DNA from: JBBDJB01 sp040880125 | GTDB lineage: Bacteria > Planctomycetota > Planctomycetia > Pirellulales > JBBDJB01 | NCBI GenBank assembly: GCA_040880125.1 | Contig: JBBDJB010000052.1 | Coordinates: 62,001 to 126,000, forward strand | DNA length: 64,000 nucleotides | Reading direction: 5' to 3' | Shown: one piece after another, positions 33,932 through 42,554 of the stretch | Layout of the letters: the number at the start of each line of letters is the position of its first letter | Position numbering within the stretch: the first letter of the stretch is position 1 | The notes under the pieces: generated by a model | Database searches by the model: none | What the model was told of the DNA's origin: nothing | The model's input: only the letters and a program-made list of their open reading frames with translations | Translations under genes and position numbers: made by a program

Positions 33932-35251
33932 ATGACGACGACGACTACGCTTTCACGTCCGCCGAAGGCGGAACACGATTTTCGACGGGTGGCGATCCTG
34001 TTCGCCGGTGGTCCCGCTCCCGCGGCCAACGCGGTGATCTCCACCGCCGCGGTCTCCTTCCTGCGCAACGACATCGAGGTCGTGGGCGTCCTCTACGGCT
34101 ATTCCAACCTGGTGCAGTTCGGCGACGATCACCCAATGGTCGCCGGCCGCGACTACATCGACATCGATCACAAGATGCTCGGCCGCACGCGGAACACCCA
34201 GGGGATACTCATCGGCACCGCGCGGACCAACCCCGGCAGGGACGTCTCGCACCCCTCGCACCTGGACGACCCGGAGCGCTCCGCGCCGCTTCGCAAAGTG
34301 TACGAGGCCTTGTGCTCGTTGGGCGTCGATGCGCTGGTCTCCATCGGCGGCGATGACACGCTCAAGACCGCCAATAAGTTCAAGCTCGTGCAGGACCGAT
34401 TGCCGGCGGGCAGTCGGCGAATCCCGGTCGTTCATTTGCCCAAGACGATCGACAACGACTACATGGGCATCGACTTCACGTTCGGCTATTTCACGGCGGT
34501 CGAGACGCTCGCGCAGGAAATTCGCAACCTGCTGGCCGACGCGGAGGCCAACCGCAGTTACTTCCTCGCCGAGACGATGGGACGCAGCGCCGGCTGGCTG
34601 GCGTACGGGGCGGCGATCGCCGGCGAGGCGAGCCTGGTGGTCAGCGTCGAGGACATCACCGGCAAGTACCGCGATCGCGAGGAGATCATCGACACCGAAA
34701 CCGGCGAAAAGATGGTCCGCGACATCATGAACGTGGACGAGGTGATCCGCCGCCTGGTGGCCACCATCCGCGTCCGCGAGGAGACCGAGGATAAGCACTT
34801 TGGCGTGATCGTCATTGCCGAAGGCCTGGCCGAATTTCTTCCCCAGGCGTATTTGGAAGGCGTGCCGCGCGACGAGCACGGGCACATCAACATCAGCCAG
34901 ATCAACTTGGGCCGGCTGTTCTCGCGCATGGTCTCCGAGGAGTACTTTCGACAGACCGGCCGGCCGCGAAAGATGACCGGCCTGCAACTCGGCTATGAAT
35001 CGCGATGCGCCCGGCCCCACGCGTTCGATGTCATGCTCGGCAGTCAACTGGGTGTGGGAGCCTACCGCGCGCTGGTCGAGGAGCGGCTCAACGGCGTGAT
35101 GGTCTCCGTCTCCGGGCAACTGGAGCTCAACTACGTGCCGTTCGAATCGCTGGTCGACCCCGAAACGCTCGTCACGGTCGTTCGATTTGTCGAACCTGGC
35201 AGCGACTTCCACCGCCTGGCGCGGTTCCTGGAGACGTACGTGAACGACTAG
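33932..35251 (+). CDS. pfp: Phosphofructokinase, pyrophosphate-dependent type
   Basis: Interconverts fructose 6-phosphate and fructose 1,6-bisphosphate. The ATG at 33932 is preferred because a GAGGG ribosome site lies about 6 bp upstream. The 439-residue product has GGDDT at 139-143, where ATP-dependent enzymes have GGDGS, and PKTIDND at 170-176, where ATP enzymes have G-TIDND. The second Asp and the Lys are the established determinants of PPi use. MGRSAGWLAYGAA and ESRCARPHAFD follow. The reaction would be reversible and serve both glycolysis and gluconeogenesis. It follows accC at 132 bp in the same direction. Confidence 0.88.
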   Translation: MTTTTTLSRPPKAEHDFRRVAILFAGGPAPAANAVISTAAVSFLRNDIEVVGVLYGYSNLVQFGDDHPMVAGRDYIDIDHKMLGRTRNTQGILIGTARTNPGRDVSHPSHLDDPERSAPLRKVYEALCSLGVDALVSIGGDDTLKTANKFKLVQDRLPAGSRRIPVVHLPKTIDNDYMGIDFTFGYFTAVETLAQEIRNLLADAEANRSYFLAETMGRSAGWLAYGAAIAGEASLVVSVEDITGKYRDREEIIDTETGEKMVRDIMNVDEVIRRLVATIRVREETEDKHFGVIVIAEGLAEFLPQAYLEGVPRDEHGHINISQINLGRLFSRMVSEEYFRQTGRPRKMTGLQLGYESRCARPHAFDVMLGSQLGVGAYRALVEERLNGVMVSVSGQLELNYVPFESLVDPETLVTVVRFVEPGSDFHRLARFLETYVND

Positions 35252-35270
35252 ACTCGCCCGCTTTGCTCCA

Positions 35271-35482
35271 TCTCCCTCCGGGAGAGGGCGTGGTGCCGTT
35301 CCGCGCCGCATTTAACTTGCACACGTCGTCCCGGATTGTACCTTGCCTCTCAACGGTATTGCCTTGGCCGCGGTGGCACAGACATTCCTGTCTGTGCAAG
35401 AGGAAGTGATCGCACTTTTGGGGAATTTGCGTCTTCCCAATGAAACGCGTCTCTCCCCAGCCCACTCCCCGCAGGGGAGAGG
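35271..35482. repeat. B / A / B composite repeat array
   Basis: A short family B element (CTCCCTCCGGGAGAGGG, about 35272-35288), a perfect family A palindrome (35376-35397, TTCC loop) and a second family B variant (about 35450-35482) fill the gap between the convergent pfp (stop 35251) and hisB (stop 35488). With no other hairpin present they may serve as the bidirectional terminator. Confidence 0.85.
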
Positions 35483-35487
35483 GAGCA

Positions 35488-36081
35488 TTACCCCGCCAGG
35501 GTGCCCTTGGTGCTCGGCACGTCCGGCATGCGAGGGTCGTGCTCGATGGCCATCCGCAGCGACCGAGCGCAGGCTTTGAAGATGGCTTCGCTGATGTGAT
35601 GGCTGTTGCGGCCGTGGTGCAGCAGCACGTGCAAATTGCACAGTGCGTTGGCGGCGGTCGACTGCCAGAAGACCTCCACCAGCTCGCTGTCGAACTCGCC
35701 GATCTTCGGCGCGGGAAAGTCCGCCTGAAACACCAGCGCGTAGCGGCCGCTCAGGTCGATCGCCGCGGTGACCAGCGTCTCCTCCATCGGCAGCGTGCAA
35801 GAGCCATAGCGCCGGATGCCAGTCTTGTTACCCAACGCCTCGCGAACTGCCTGGCCCAGGCAGATGCCGACGTCCTCGACGGTGTGGTGCTGGTCGACGT
35901 GCAGATCGCCGTCGGCGCGAACGTTCAAATCGATCGCCGCGTGCTTGGCCAATAGCTCCAGCATGTGATCGAAAAAGCCCACGCCAGTGGCAATGGTCGC
36001 CTGGCCGCTGCCGTCCAGCGTTAAGTTCAGTTCGATGTTGGTCTCGGCGGTTTGCCGGGAGATCTTCGCGGTTCGCGCCAT
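35488..36081 (-). CDS. hisB: Imidazoleglycerol-phosphate dehydratase
   Basis: Histidine biosynthesis, sixth step. The 197-residue, single-domain protein begins TAKISRQTAETNIELNLTLDG and carries the manganese-binding repeats TGVGFFDHMLELLAKH, HVDQHHTVEDVGICLGQA, and HHGRNSHHISEAIFKACA. No histidinol-phosphatase domain is fused, unlike E. coli HisB. It is the last gene of a compact hisD-hisC-hisB set and starts 3 bp after the hisC stop, so the three are almost certainly co-transcribed. The remaining his genes are elsewhere. Confidence 0.96.
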   Translation of the reverse strand: MARTAKISRQTAETNIELNLTLDGSGQATIATGVGFFDHMLELLAKHAAIDLNVRADGDLHVDQHHTVEDVGICLGQAVREALGNKTGIRRYGSCTLPMEETLVTAAIDLSGRYALVFQADFPAPKIGEFDSELVEVFWQSTAANALCNLHVLLHHGRNSHHISEAIFKACARSLRMAIEHDPRMPDVPSTKGTLAG

Positions 36082-36084
36082 CCG

Positions 36085-37131
36085 TTACACCATCGTCTTT
36101 AATAGGTCGAGGCAGACGTCAATTTGGTCGTCGGTTCCGACACTGATCCTGAGGCCGTCGCCGGTGCCAGGATAGTTCATGTATCGCACCAAAACACTCT
36201 GCTCCTTGAGCCGCTCGTACAGCGGGTAGACCTCCACCCGCGGATGTACGGCCCATACAAAGTTAGCTTGCGAAACCGGCGGCTCAAACCCCAGCTCGCG
36301 TAGTCGCTCGGCCAGCCGGGCCCGCGTGGCGATGATCTTCCCGCGGTTTTCCTGCAGCCACGCCTGATCGTCGATGGCGGCGGTGGCTCCGGCGATCGCC
36401 AGCGAGTCGCAGTTGTACGAGTCCTTCACTTTGGCGAGCTGCTCGATCACCTGCGGCTGGGCGACGACGTAGCCGAAGCGCAGCCCGGCCAGGGAGTACG
36501 ACTTACTCAGCGACCGCGACACCAGAATCTTCTCGCTCTGCCGCACCAACCGCATGCAGTTCGACTCCGCGAAGTCGGCATACGCTTCGTCCACCAATAA
36601 AGGACACGGCAACCGCTCGGCCAGTTCGAGCACGCGCTCCGGCGCAACAGTCGTGCCCGAGGGGCTGTTCGGGTTCGCCAGATAGGCCAGGCGCAGACCG
36701 TCTGCCGGCGCGGAGAAATCCTCGCCCAAAGACCAGTCGCGCCCAAAACTCACCGTTTGGCAGCGGGCGCCTTGGATCTCCGCCAGCGTGCCGTACAGTA
36801 CGTAGCTGGGTGTGGGAAAGCGCACCAGTTGTCCCGGGGAGACGCACGCCCTGGTGACAATCGTCAGGATGTCATCACTGCCATTGCCGCACAGAATCCA
36901 ATCCGGCTCGACGCCCAACAACTCCGCGGCGCGGACGCGAAACGCCGTGGCCAACGGGTCGGGGTATCGTTCCAGTCCGCCCTGGCAGACCCGGCCGATC
37001 GCCTGCCGCACCTTGGGCGAACAAGGGTACGGGTTTTCATTCGTGTTCAGCTTGATGAACTTCCCCGCCTGCGGCTGTTCGCCGGGCACGTAGCCGCGCA
37101 TCGCCTCGATCTCGGGCCGAAACATCCCCAT
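36085..37131 (-). CDS. hisC: Histidinol-phosphate aminotransferase
   Basis: A PLP enzyme of fold type I, 348 residues. It has KLNTNENPYPCSPKV (substrate loop), GNGSDDILT, ANPNSPSGT, LVDEAYADF with the PLP-pyridine Asp and Tyr, and the Schiff-base lysine Lys210 in SRSLSKSYSLAGLRFGY, followed by the phosphate-binding arginine near the C-terminus. The ATG at 37131 overlaps the hisD stop codon by one base (TGATG), showing coupling. Aromatic aminotransferases of the same subfamily are possible, but the hisD/hisB neighbours settle the role. Confidence 0.95.
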   Translation of the reverse strand: MGMFRPEIEAMRGYVPGEQPQAGKFIKLNTNENPYPCSPKVRQAIGRVCQGGLERYPDPLATAFRVRAAELLGVEPDWILCGNGSDDILTIVTRACVSPGQLVRFPTPSYVLYGTLAEIQGARCQTVSFGRDWSLGEDFSAPADGLRLAYLANPNSPSGTTVAPERVLELAERLPCPLLVDEAYADFAESNCMRLVRQSEKILVSRSLSKSYSLAGLRFGYVVAQPQVIEQLAKVKDSYNCDSLAIAGATAAIDDQAWLQENRGKIIATRARLAERLRELGFEPPVSQANFVWAVHPRVEVYPLYERLKEQSVLVRYMNYPGTGDGLRISVGTDDQIDVCLDLLKTMV

Positions 37132-38552
37132 CAGTCGTCGTCCTTTCCGCTCGTGTCGCCTGCCGAACGATCCGGCAGACGCACGTTCACACTAGCGGCG
37201 TGTGCTGTGAGCCCTTCCCGCTCGGCCATCCGCCGCACGTCGTCGGCCACGTTGGCGAGCGCAGTGGGCGTAAAGTGGATCACGCTCCCGGCACGGAGGA
37301 AGTCGTTCGCGCAAAGGCCGCTGGCGAAGCGGGCCGTCCCGCCGGTCGGTAAAACGTGCGACGGCCCGGCCACGTAATCGCCCACCGCCACCGGCGTGTG
37401 ATAGCCCAGGAATATTGCGCCGGCGTTGCGGACTTGGCCCAGCAGTCGCTCCGGGTCTTTCGTGGCGATGTGCAGGTGCTCGGAGGCAAACTGGTTGGCT
37501 AGCTCGACTGCCTCTTGTTCGTCGCGCACGAGAATCAGCGCGCCGAAATGCTCCAGCGACTGCCGCGCCAGATCGCCGCGCCGCAACTTCGTCAACTGCT
37601 CCTCGATCGCCGTGTGCACGGCGGCGATTTGATCGGCATTCCAGGTGATCAGGATGCTTGCCCCCGGCGCGTGCTCCGCCTGAGCAATCAGGTCCGAGGC
37701 AATATACGCCGGGTCGGCCGTCTCATCGGCGATGACCACCACCTCGCTGGGTCCGGCAATCGAGTCGATGTCGACCTCGCCGTAGACGAGTTGTTTGGCC
37801 AGCGCAACGAAGATGTTGCCCGGCCCGACGATTATGTCGACCTTCGGCACGCCTTCGACGCCGTACGCCAACGCGGCGACGGCCTGCGCTCCGCCCATGC
37901 GGTAGACCTCGCGCAGGCCCAGTTCGTGGCAGGTCGCGAGCAGGTCGGTATTGTAGGCGCCGAACTGCGTCGGCGGGGCGACGACCGCCAACTCCGCCAC
38001 GCCTGCCGCCTGGGCCGGAACCGCCGTCATTAGCAGTGTCGAAGGATACGCCGCGGCGCCGCCTGGAATGCACAGCCCGGCGCGACGCAGCGGCACGTAG
38101 CGCTGCCGCAGTGTGCCGCCGTAACTGGTGGGCACTTCGACGTCGCGATGCAGGATCGCCTGCTGAAAGGCCAGCACGTTTTCGCGTATTCGTCGCACAG
38201 TGGCCAGGAACTCGTCATCGGCATCGGCATGCGCCTGAGCGATCTCGTCCTCGGGCACCCGCAGGGTCTCGGGCGTCAGCTCCGCCTGATCGAGGCGAGC
38301 GGAATAGTCCAGTACGGCGTCGATCCCCTTGTCGCGCACGTCCTGGCAGATCCGCCGCACCACCTGGCTGGGTGTCAGGGGCTCGCCGAACACGTCCATG
38401 GTCCGCTGGCGTCCGGCGTCGCTGACCACGTCGCCCCGCGGAGCCAACATCGCCCGGAGCCGCGCAATCTCCGCCTGCGCGTCATCGGCCCTGGCGTCAA
38501 TCCGCTGGATGTTTGCTTCCGCTGCGGTCATAGCTCTCGGCAGTTCAGTCAT
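37131..38552 (-). CDS. hisD: Histidinol dehydrogenase
   Basis: Oxidises histidinol to histidine in two NAD+-dependent steps. The 473-residue product has about 40 extra N-terminal residues before the conserved core (TAAEANIQRIDARADDAQAE). The core has LRRAGLCIPGGAAAYPSTLLM, RMGGAQAVAALAYG, KVDIIVGPGNIFVALAKQLVYG, DSIAGPSEVVVIAD, LIAQAEHAP with the zinc-ligand Gln/His, and SEHLHIATKDP with the catalytic His. It opens the hisD-hisC-hisB run. A GTG or a second ATG (residue 8) could also serve as start. Confidence 0.95.
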   Translation of the reverse strand: MTELPRAMTAAEANIQRIDARADDAQAEIARLRAMLAPRGDVVSDAGRQRTMDVFGEPLTPSQVVRRICQDVRDKGIDAVLDYSARLDQAELTPETLRVPEDEIAQAHADADDEFLATVRRIRENVLAFQQAILHRDVEVPTSYGGTLRQRYVPLRRAGLCIPGGAAAYPSTLLMTAVPAQAAGVAELAVVAPPTQFGAYNTDLLATCHELGLREVYRMGGAQAVAALAYGVEGVPKVDIIVGPGNIFVALAKQLVYGEVDIDSIAGPSEVVVIADETADPAYIASDLIAQAEHAPGASILITWNADQIAAVHTAIEEQLTKLRRGDLARQSLEHFGALILVRDEQEAVELANQFASEHLHIATKDPERLLGQVRNAGAIFLGYHTPVAVGDYVAGPSHVLPTGGTARFASGLCANDFLRAGSVIHFTPTALANVADDVRRMAEREGLTAHAASVNVRLPDRSAGDTSGKDDD

Positions 38553-38683
38553 CGCGTTGGCAACCGTCAGAAACCTTCATTGTGGCCGGAGCCCCTCCCG
38601 CTGGGAAGGGACGTTGGGTTCCAGCTACGAACGCCATACTCCCGCCCGTGGCGAGTGGCAGCCGTTTTCGCTATGCTTGGGCC

Positions 38684-39271
38684 ATGTCGAGCAACGAGCC
38701 ATTGCCGCGCAGTCCCGAGCTCATGTCGGCCGACGATACGGCCCTGCTGGTGGTCGACGTGCAGGAGAAACTCATGCCGCTGGTCCGCCATCACGAGCGG
38801 ATCATTTGGAACATCCGCCGCCTGATCGACGCCGCCGAAGCCCTCCAAATGCCGATCCGCTGCACCGAGCAGTATCCGCAGGGGCTCGGCCACACCGTGC
38901 CGCAGCTTGCCGAGCGGCTTCCTGATCCGCCGTCCAAAACCGAGTTTAGCTGCGCTGCCTGTGGCCAGTTGTTTACGCCGCTGCTGGAGAAGGGCGTTCA
39001 CCGGGTTCTGGTCACCGGCATCGAAACGCACGTCTGCGTACAGCAGACGGTCTACGACCTGATGGCCGCCGGCTTTGTGGTCTATGTGGCGGTCGACGCC
39101 ACCGACTCGCGCTACAAGCTCGATTACCGCACCGCATTGGGCCGCATGGATTCGGCCGGCGCTAACTTGACCACGACCGAGGCCGCGATGTTCGAGTGGT
39201 GCCGCCGCTCGGACGTGCCGCAGTTCAAGCGAATCAGCCAGCTCGTCAAAGAGACTGCCCCGGACGACTGA
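38684..39271 (+). CDS. Isochorismatase-family cysteine hydrolase
   Basis: From the ATG at 38684 the product is 195 residues. It shows the Asp-Lys-Cys catalytic triad of the family: Asp25 in LLVVDVQEKL, Lys85 in SKTEFSC, and Cys118 in GIETHVCVQQTVYDL, with the cis-peptide region just before. Members hydrolyse nicotinamide, N-carbamoyl compounds or isochorismate. The short, ycaC-like form here does not point to one substrate. It diverges from hisD and is followed 42 bp later by the aminotransferase gene in the same direction, so the two may be co-transcribed. Confidence 0.88.
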   Translation: MSSNEPLPRSPELMSADDTALLVVDVQEKLMPLVRHHERIIWNIRRLIDAAEALQMPIRCTEQYPQGLGHTVPQLAERLPDPPSKTEFSCAACGQLFTPLLEKGVHRVLVTGIETHVCVQQTVYDLMAAGFVVYVAVDATDSRYKLDYRTALGRMDSAGANLTTTEAAMFEWCRRSDVPQFKRISQLVKETAPDD

Positions 39272-39313
39272 CCGGCGGTGCGTCCACGTCCATTCGAGTC
39301 GAGGAGTCGCGAG

Positions 39314-40510
39314 ATGACCGACCTGCCGCCGCCGCTCAATCCGCCCGTGCGCGTTCTGATGGGACCCGGCCCGAGCGACATCCATCCGCGTGTTCTGCAG
39401 GCGATGGGCAAGCCGACCGTAGGGCATCTCGACCCGTACTACTTGTCGCTGATGGATCACATGCAGCAGATGCTGCGCGACGTGTTCCGCACCACAAACC
39501 GGCTCACGTTTGCCGTCAGCGGGACTGGTTCGGCCGGGCAGGAGGCGACGGTCGTGAATCTCGTCGAGCCGGGCGATCCCGTGCTGGTCTGCATCAACGG
39601 CGTCTTCGGCGAGCGGCTGGCGGAGATGGCCACCCGGGCCGGAGGCGAAGTCACCCGGCTGGAGCGCCCCTGGGGTGAGGTGTTCGAGCCGGACGATCTG
39701 AAGACTGCGCTGGCCGAATCCAAGCCGAAGGTGGTGGCTATCGTGATGGCGGAAACCTCGACTGGCGCCTGGCAGCCGATCGAGGAAATCGCCTCGCTGG
39801 TGCACGACTCGGGGGCACTGCTGTTGGTCGACACCGTGACCGCGCTGGGCGGTATACCCGTCGAGGTCGACCGCTGGGGGATCGACGCAGTCTACTCCGG
39901 CTCGCAGAAGTGTTTGAGCTGTCCCCCGGGCTTGGCGCCGGTCAGCTTCAGCGAGCGGGCCGTCGAGCGGATCCAAAATCGGAAACGTAAGGTGCAGAGC
40001 TGGTACCTGGACGCCGGCATGTTGGCCGCCTACTGGGGCGACGATCGCGTATATCACCACACCGCGCCGATCAACATGACCTATGGTCTGTACGAAGCGC
40101 TGCGGCTGATCCACGAGGAAGGGCTGGATGCCTGCTTCGCCCGGCACCGCCTTCACCACGAGGCCCTGAAGACCGGCCTGGCCGCGCTGGGCATCGGTTA
40201 CACCGCGCAGTCGGGCCACGAGTTGCCTCAGCTCAATGCCGTGCGAATTCCCGACGGCGTCGATGATGCAACCATCCGTCGCGGACTGCTCCAGCGATAC
40301 GGCATCGAGATCGGCGGCGGGCTCGGCCAGTTCAAGGGCAAGGCGTGGCGCATCGGCCTGATGGGCTACGGCGCCCGGGCAAACAACGTCTTGTTGTTAT
40401 TGGCCGCCCTCGAACAGCTCCTGGCGGAAGCGGGTTATCGCTTCGATCACGGCGCCGGCGTCGCCGCCGCCAACGAGCGGTACAGCCAGCAGCAGTTGGT
40501 CTCCGCCTGA
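39314..40510 (+). CDS. Class V aminotransferase, alanine-glyoxylate / serine-glyoxylate type
   Basis: The ATG at 39314 has GAGGAG at 39301-39306 as ribosome site. The 398-residue PLP enzyme shows MGPGPSDIHPRVLQAM near the N-terminus, the SGTGSAGQEA phosphate-binding loop, the pyridine-nitrogen Asp in LLVDTVTALGG, and the Schiff-base Lys199 in SGSQKCLSCPPG. These match the AGXT/SGAT group that uses glyoxylate or pyruvate as acceptor. In photorespiration-like and serine-cycle contexts it makes glycine, but nothing adjacent fixes that. It may be transcribed with the upstream isochorismatase-like gene and converges with the thioesterase gene. Confidence 0.9.
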   Translation: MTDLPPPLNPPVRVLMGPGPSDIHPRVLQAMGKPTVGHLDPYYLSLMDHMQQMLRDVFRTTNRLTFAVSGTGSAGQEATVVNLVEPGDPVLVCINGVFGERLAEMATRAGGEVTRLERPWGEVFEPDDLKTALAESKPKVVAIVMAETSTGAWQPIEEIASLVHDSGALLLVDTVTALGGIPVEVDRWGIDAVYSGSQKCLSCPPGLAPVSFSERAVERIQNRKRKVQSWYLDAGMLAAYWGDDRVYHHTAPINMTYGLYEALRLIHEEGLDACFARHRLHHEALKTGLAALGIGYTAQSGHELPQLNAVRIPDGVDDATIRRGLLQRYGIEIGGGLGQFKGKAWRIGLMGYGARANNVLLLLAALEQLLAEAGYRFDHGAGVAAANERYSQQQLVSA

Positions 40511-40519
40511 CGCAAGCCG

Positions 40520-40906
40520 TCAGTCGCCGATCGGCACCGGCCGACGCTGCGGGTCGATTTTCACATACGTGAAGTCACCTTCGGTGACTTTCGTCCTGCG
40601 CGGTTGATCGCGACGCCGCTTCCAGGCTTCGACATGAACGGTCAACGACGTGCGGCCCACGCGGACCAGGTGCGCGTAGCAGCTCACTTCGTCGCCGACT
40701 TCGACCGGCTCGTGGAAGGTCATCGCCTCGATCGCCACAGTGACGACCCGGCCGCGAGCACGCTCCAAAGCGGCGCTGCCCCCGGCCATGTCCATCTGCG
40801 AGAGCAGCCATCCGCCGAAGATGTCGCCATCGGGATTGGCATCCGCCGGCATGGCAATGGTCCGCAGGGCCGGATCGTGAGCGTGAGGATCGATCGGAGA
40901 GGTCAT
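40520..40906 (-). CDS. Acyl-CoA thioesterase, YciA type (hotdog fold)
   Basis: From the ATG at 40906 the product is 128 residues, a single hotdog domain. Family landmarks are RTIAMPADANPDGDIFGGWLLSQMDMAGG, with the catalytic Asp in the NPDGDIFGG segment, VVTVAIEAMTFHEPVEVGDEV and the VHVEAWKRRR strand. YciA-like enzymes hydrolyse a wide range of acyl-CoAs in the cytoplasm. It lies 9 bp from the convergent aminotransferase gene and downstream of the winged-helix regulator on the same strand, with 119 bp between them. Confidence 0.88.
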   Translation of the reverse strand: MTSPIDPHAHDPALRTIAMPADANPDGDIFGGWLLSQMDMAGGSAALERARGRVVTVAIEAMTFHEPVEVGDEVSCYAHLVRVGRTSLTVHVEAWKRRRDQPRRTKVTEGDFTYVKIDPQRRPVPIGD

Positions 40907-41025
40907 GAATAGGGTGTCCGGGGCGCGCTGCACTCAATGGCACCGGCACGGTCGTCGCTCTGACTGCGCCGCAGTGACTATCCTGGGCGCCGTCGCGCGA
41001 TGTGACAAGCCGGTCCGGTGCAGAC

Positions 41026-41475
41026 TTATGTTTTCTTGTTGGGACGTTGCGGCCGGGCTTGGGCCGAAGAGGCCGGTTGCTGGGGGCCTTTCTCCCAGCG
41101 GCTCAAATCGGCCGCCAGGTCCAGCAGCGATCGGAGCGGAACGTGGGCCACCAGTGGATGCTGCAGCTTGCGGTTCAAGTGAAGTTGATAACTGTTGCGG
41201 CGTCCCTGGCGGTCACGGGAGAGAAAGCGGCCCTCGACCAGGTCGGCCACGATCCGCTGCACGGCCCTTTCGGTGATGCCGACCTTCTCCGCGACGTCGC
41301 GGAGCCGCAGCTCCGGATCGTTGGCAATGCACAGCAGCACATGTGCGTGATTGCTAAGAAACGTCCATTTTGCCGACGAAGCCTGCCCAGGCAAAACCCG
41401 ATTCCCTCCTTCGAAACGGCCGGGCCGCCGCGGTGGCTTTCCAGCCCCGGCAGTCACTCGCTGCACCGTTTTCAT
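41026..41475 (-). CDS. Winged-helix transcriptional regulator (MarR/ArsR-like)
   Basis: A 149-residue protein with a winged helix-turn-helix at about residues 38-98: FLSNHAHVLLCIANDPELRLRDVAEKVGITERAVQRIVADLV, then FLSRDRQGRRNSYQLHLN as the wing. The tail is basic and Pro/Gln-rich. Single-domain regulators of this form are common in Actinobacteria and Planctomycetota and have no visible ligand-binding domain. The target genes are unknown. The first about 30 residues are basic and disordered, so a later start is possible. It diverges from the SirB1-like gene across 254 bp, which may hold its operator, and precedes the thioesterase gene. Confidence 0.8.
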   Translation of the reverse strand: MKTVQRVTAGAGKPPRRPGRFEGGNRVLPGQASSAKWTFLSNHAHVLLCIANDPELRLRDVAEKVGITERAVQRIVADLVEGRFLSRDRQGRRNSYQLHLNRKLQHPLVAHVPLRSLLDLAADLSRWEKGPQQPASSAQARPQRPNKKT

Positions 41476-41729
41476 TCCGAATTGCGGCTACTTGAAACCG
41501 GCCGCACCTGCCGCGACGCGAATGCGCACGAATGGTGTCCGCGATTAGAACGCGATCATTCTATCCTCGATCCGTGGGACAGGGAAACTTTGCCGGCAAA
41601 GGCAGTCTTCCTTTCGCAACGTCGTCTTTGCGCCAGGCGGTCTGTGACGGAGAATGCGCGAGGTTTGCCGTGCTGCGAACCGCCCTCGTTAAAACACCAG
41701 TATCTTACTAGCAATTCATCCGGTACCCC

Positions 41730-42407
41730 GTGCTGCCTGCCTTCTGTCATCCCCGTGCGTACGAAGCGTTTGCCGCGGAACTTGCCCGGCTGGAGCAGCC
41801 CGGTGCGCTGTTCCGGGCGGCGGTGTCGCTGGCCATGCACGAGCTTCCCCAAACCGACCTGGCGGCATGCGAAGCGGCGACCGGCGCGCTGGCGGGCACA
41901 GTGCGTTCGCGGCTGCGATCAGAGAGCCCCTCCGCCCGGCTGGCACATCTGCACGACGTTCTGTTCGACCAGCAGGGCTTTCGCGGCAACGTCGATGACT
42001 ACTACAACCCCCGCAACAGCTACCTGCCGGTTGTATTGGAGACAAAGCGCGGCATCCCCATCAGCCTGTCGCTCATCTACATCGAGGTGGCGCGGCGAAT
42101 CGGCTTGCGGGCGGAAGGCATTAACTCACCGGGGCACTTTCTGGTGCGGGTAGACACCGAAAGCGGGGCCATGCTGGTGGACGCCTTCTATGAGGGGCGA
42201 GCGCTGTCTCGCGAGGAAGCGATGCGGCGGATCGGCGAGGCGACCGGCGTGCCGGCTGAGAGCTTCTCCGTCACCCTCGAGCCCGCCTCGCCGCGGCAGT
42301 GGCTTGCCCGGATGCTCAACAACCTGCAGGCGATTTTCGCGCAGCGGGGCCAGGAGCGCGAACTGGCCGCCATGCAGGAGCTGCAGGCGCTGCTTGCGCG
42401 AGAGTAA
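41730..42407 (+). CDS. SirB1/transglutaminase-like domain protein
   Basis: The start is a GTG at 41730, the first start codon in frame. The 225-residue product matches the SirB1 family: LAHLHDVLFDQQGFRGNVDDYYNPRNSYLPVVLETKRGIPISLSLIYIEVARRIGL read in overlapping blocks, then INSPGHFLVRV with the conserved histidine. The C-terminal helices (MLNNLQAIFAQRGQ) resemble a TPR remnant. SirB1-type proteins have a transglutaminase-like fold, but their activity is not established. It often neighbours hemK/prfA in Proteobacteria; that context is absent here. Its stop codon is followed within 8 bp by the best composite repeat array of the window. Confidence 0.82.
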   Translation: MLPAFCHPRAYEAFAAELARLEQPGALFRAAVSLAMHELPQTDLAACEAATGALAGTVRSRLRSESPSARLAHLHDVLFDQQGFRGNVDDYYNPRNSYLPVVLETKRGIPISLSLIYIEVARRIGLRAEGINSPGHFLVRVDTESGAMLVDAFYEGRALSREEAMRRIGEATGVPAESFSVTLEPASPRQWLARMLNNLQAIFAQRGQERELAAMQELQALLARE

Positions 42408-42414
42408 TTGACCA

Positions 42415-42546
42415 GCACAGACAGAAATGTCTGTGCCACCGCGCATACGCCCTCTCCCTTTGGGAGAGGGCCGGGGAGAGGGCGTAGCTGAATTCGCAAG
42501 AATTCAGACGCCCCGGGACCGGCTGAACTCTCTCGAGTCCAGTTAC
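42415..42546. repeat. Composite A-B-C repeat array
   Basis: A perfect family A palindrome (42415-42436, GAAA loop), a family B palindrome (about 42450-42482) and a full family C element (42484-42546) stand head to tail, filling the 147-bp gap between the convergent SirB1-like gene (stop 42407) and the DUF1501 gene (stop 42555). Confidence 0.92.
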
Positions 42547-42554
42547 TGTGACCC

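Noticed and set aside
38567..40219. A 550-codon minus-strand open frame opposite the isochorismatase-like and aminotransferase genes
   Set aside because: It spans two well-supported plus-strand genes and shows no recognisable domain, so it is a compositional shadow.
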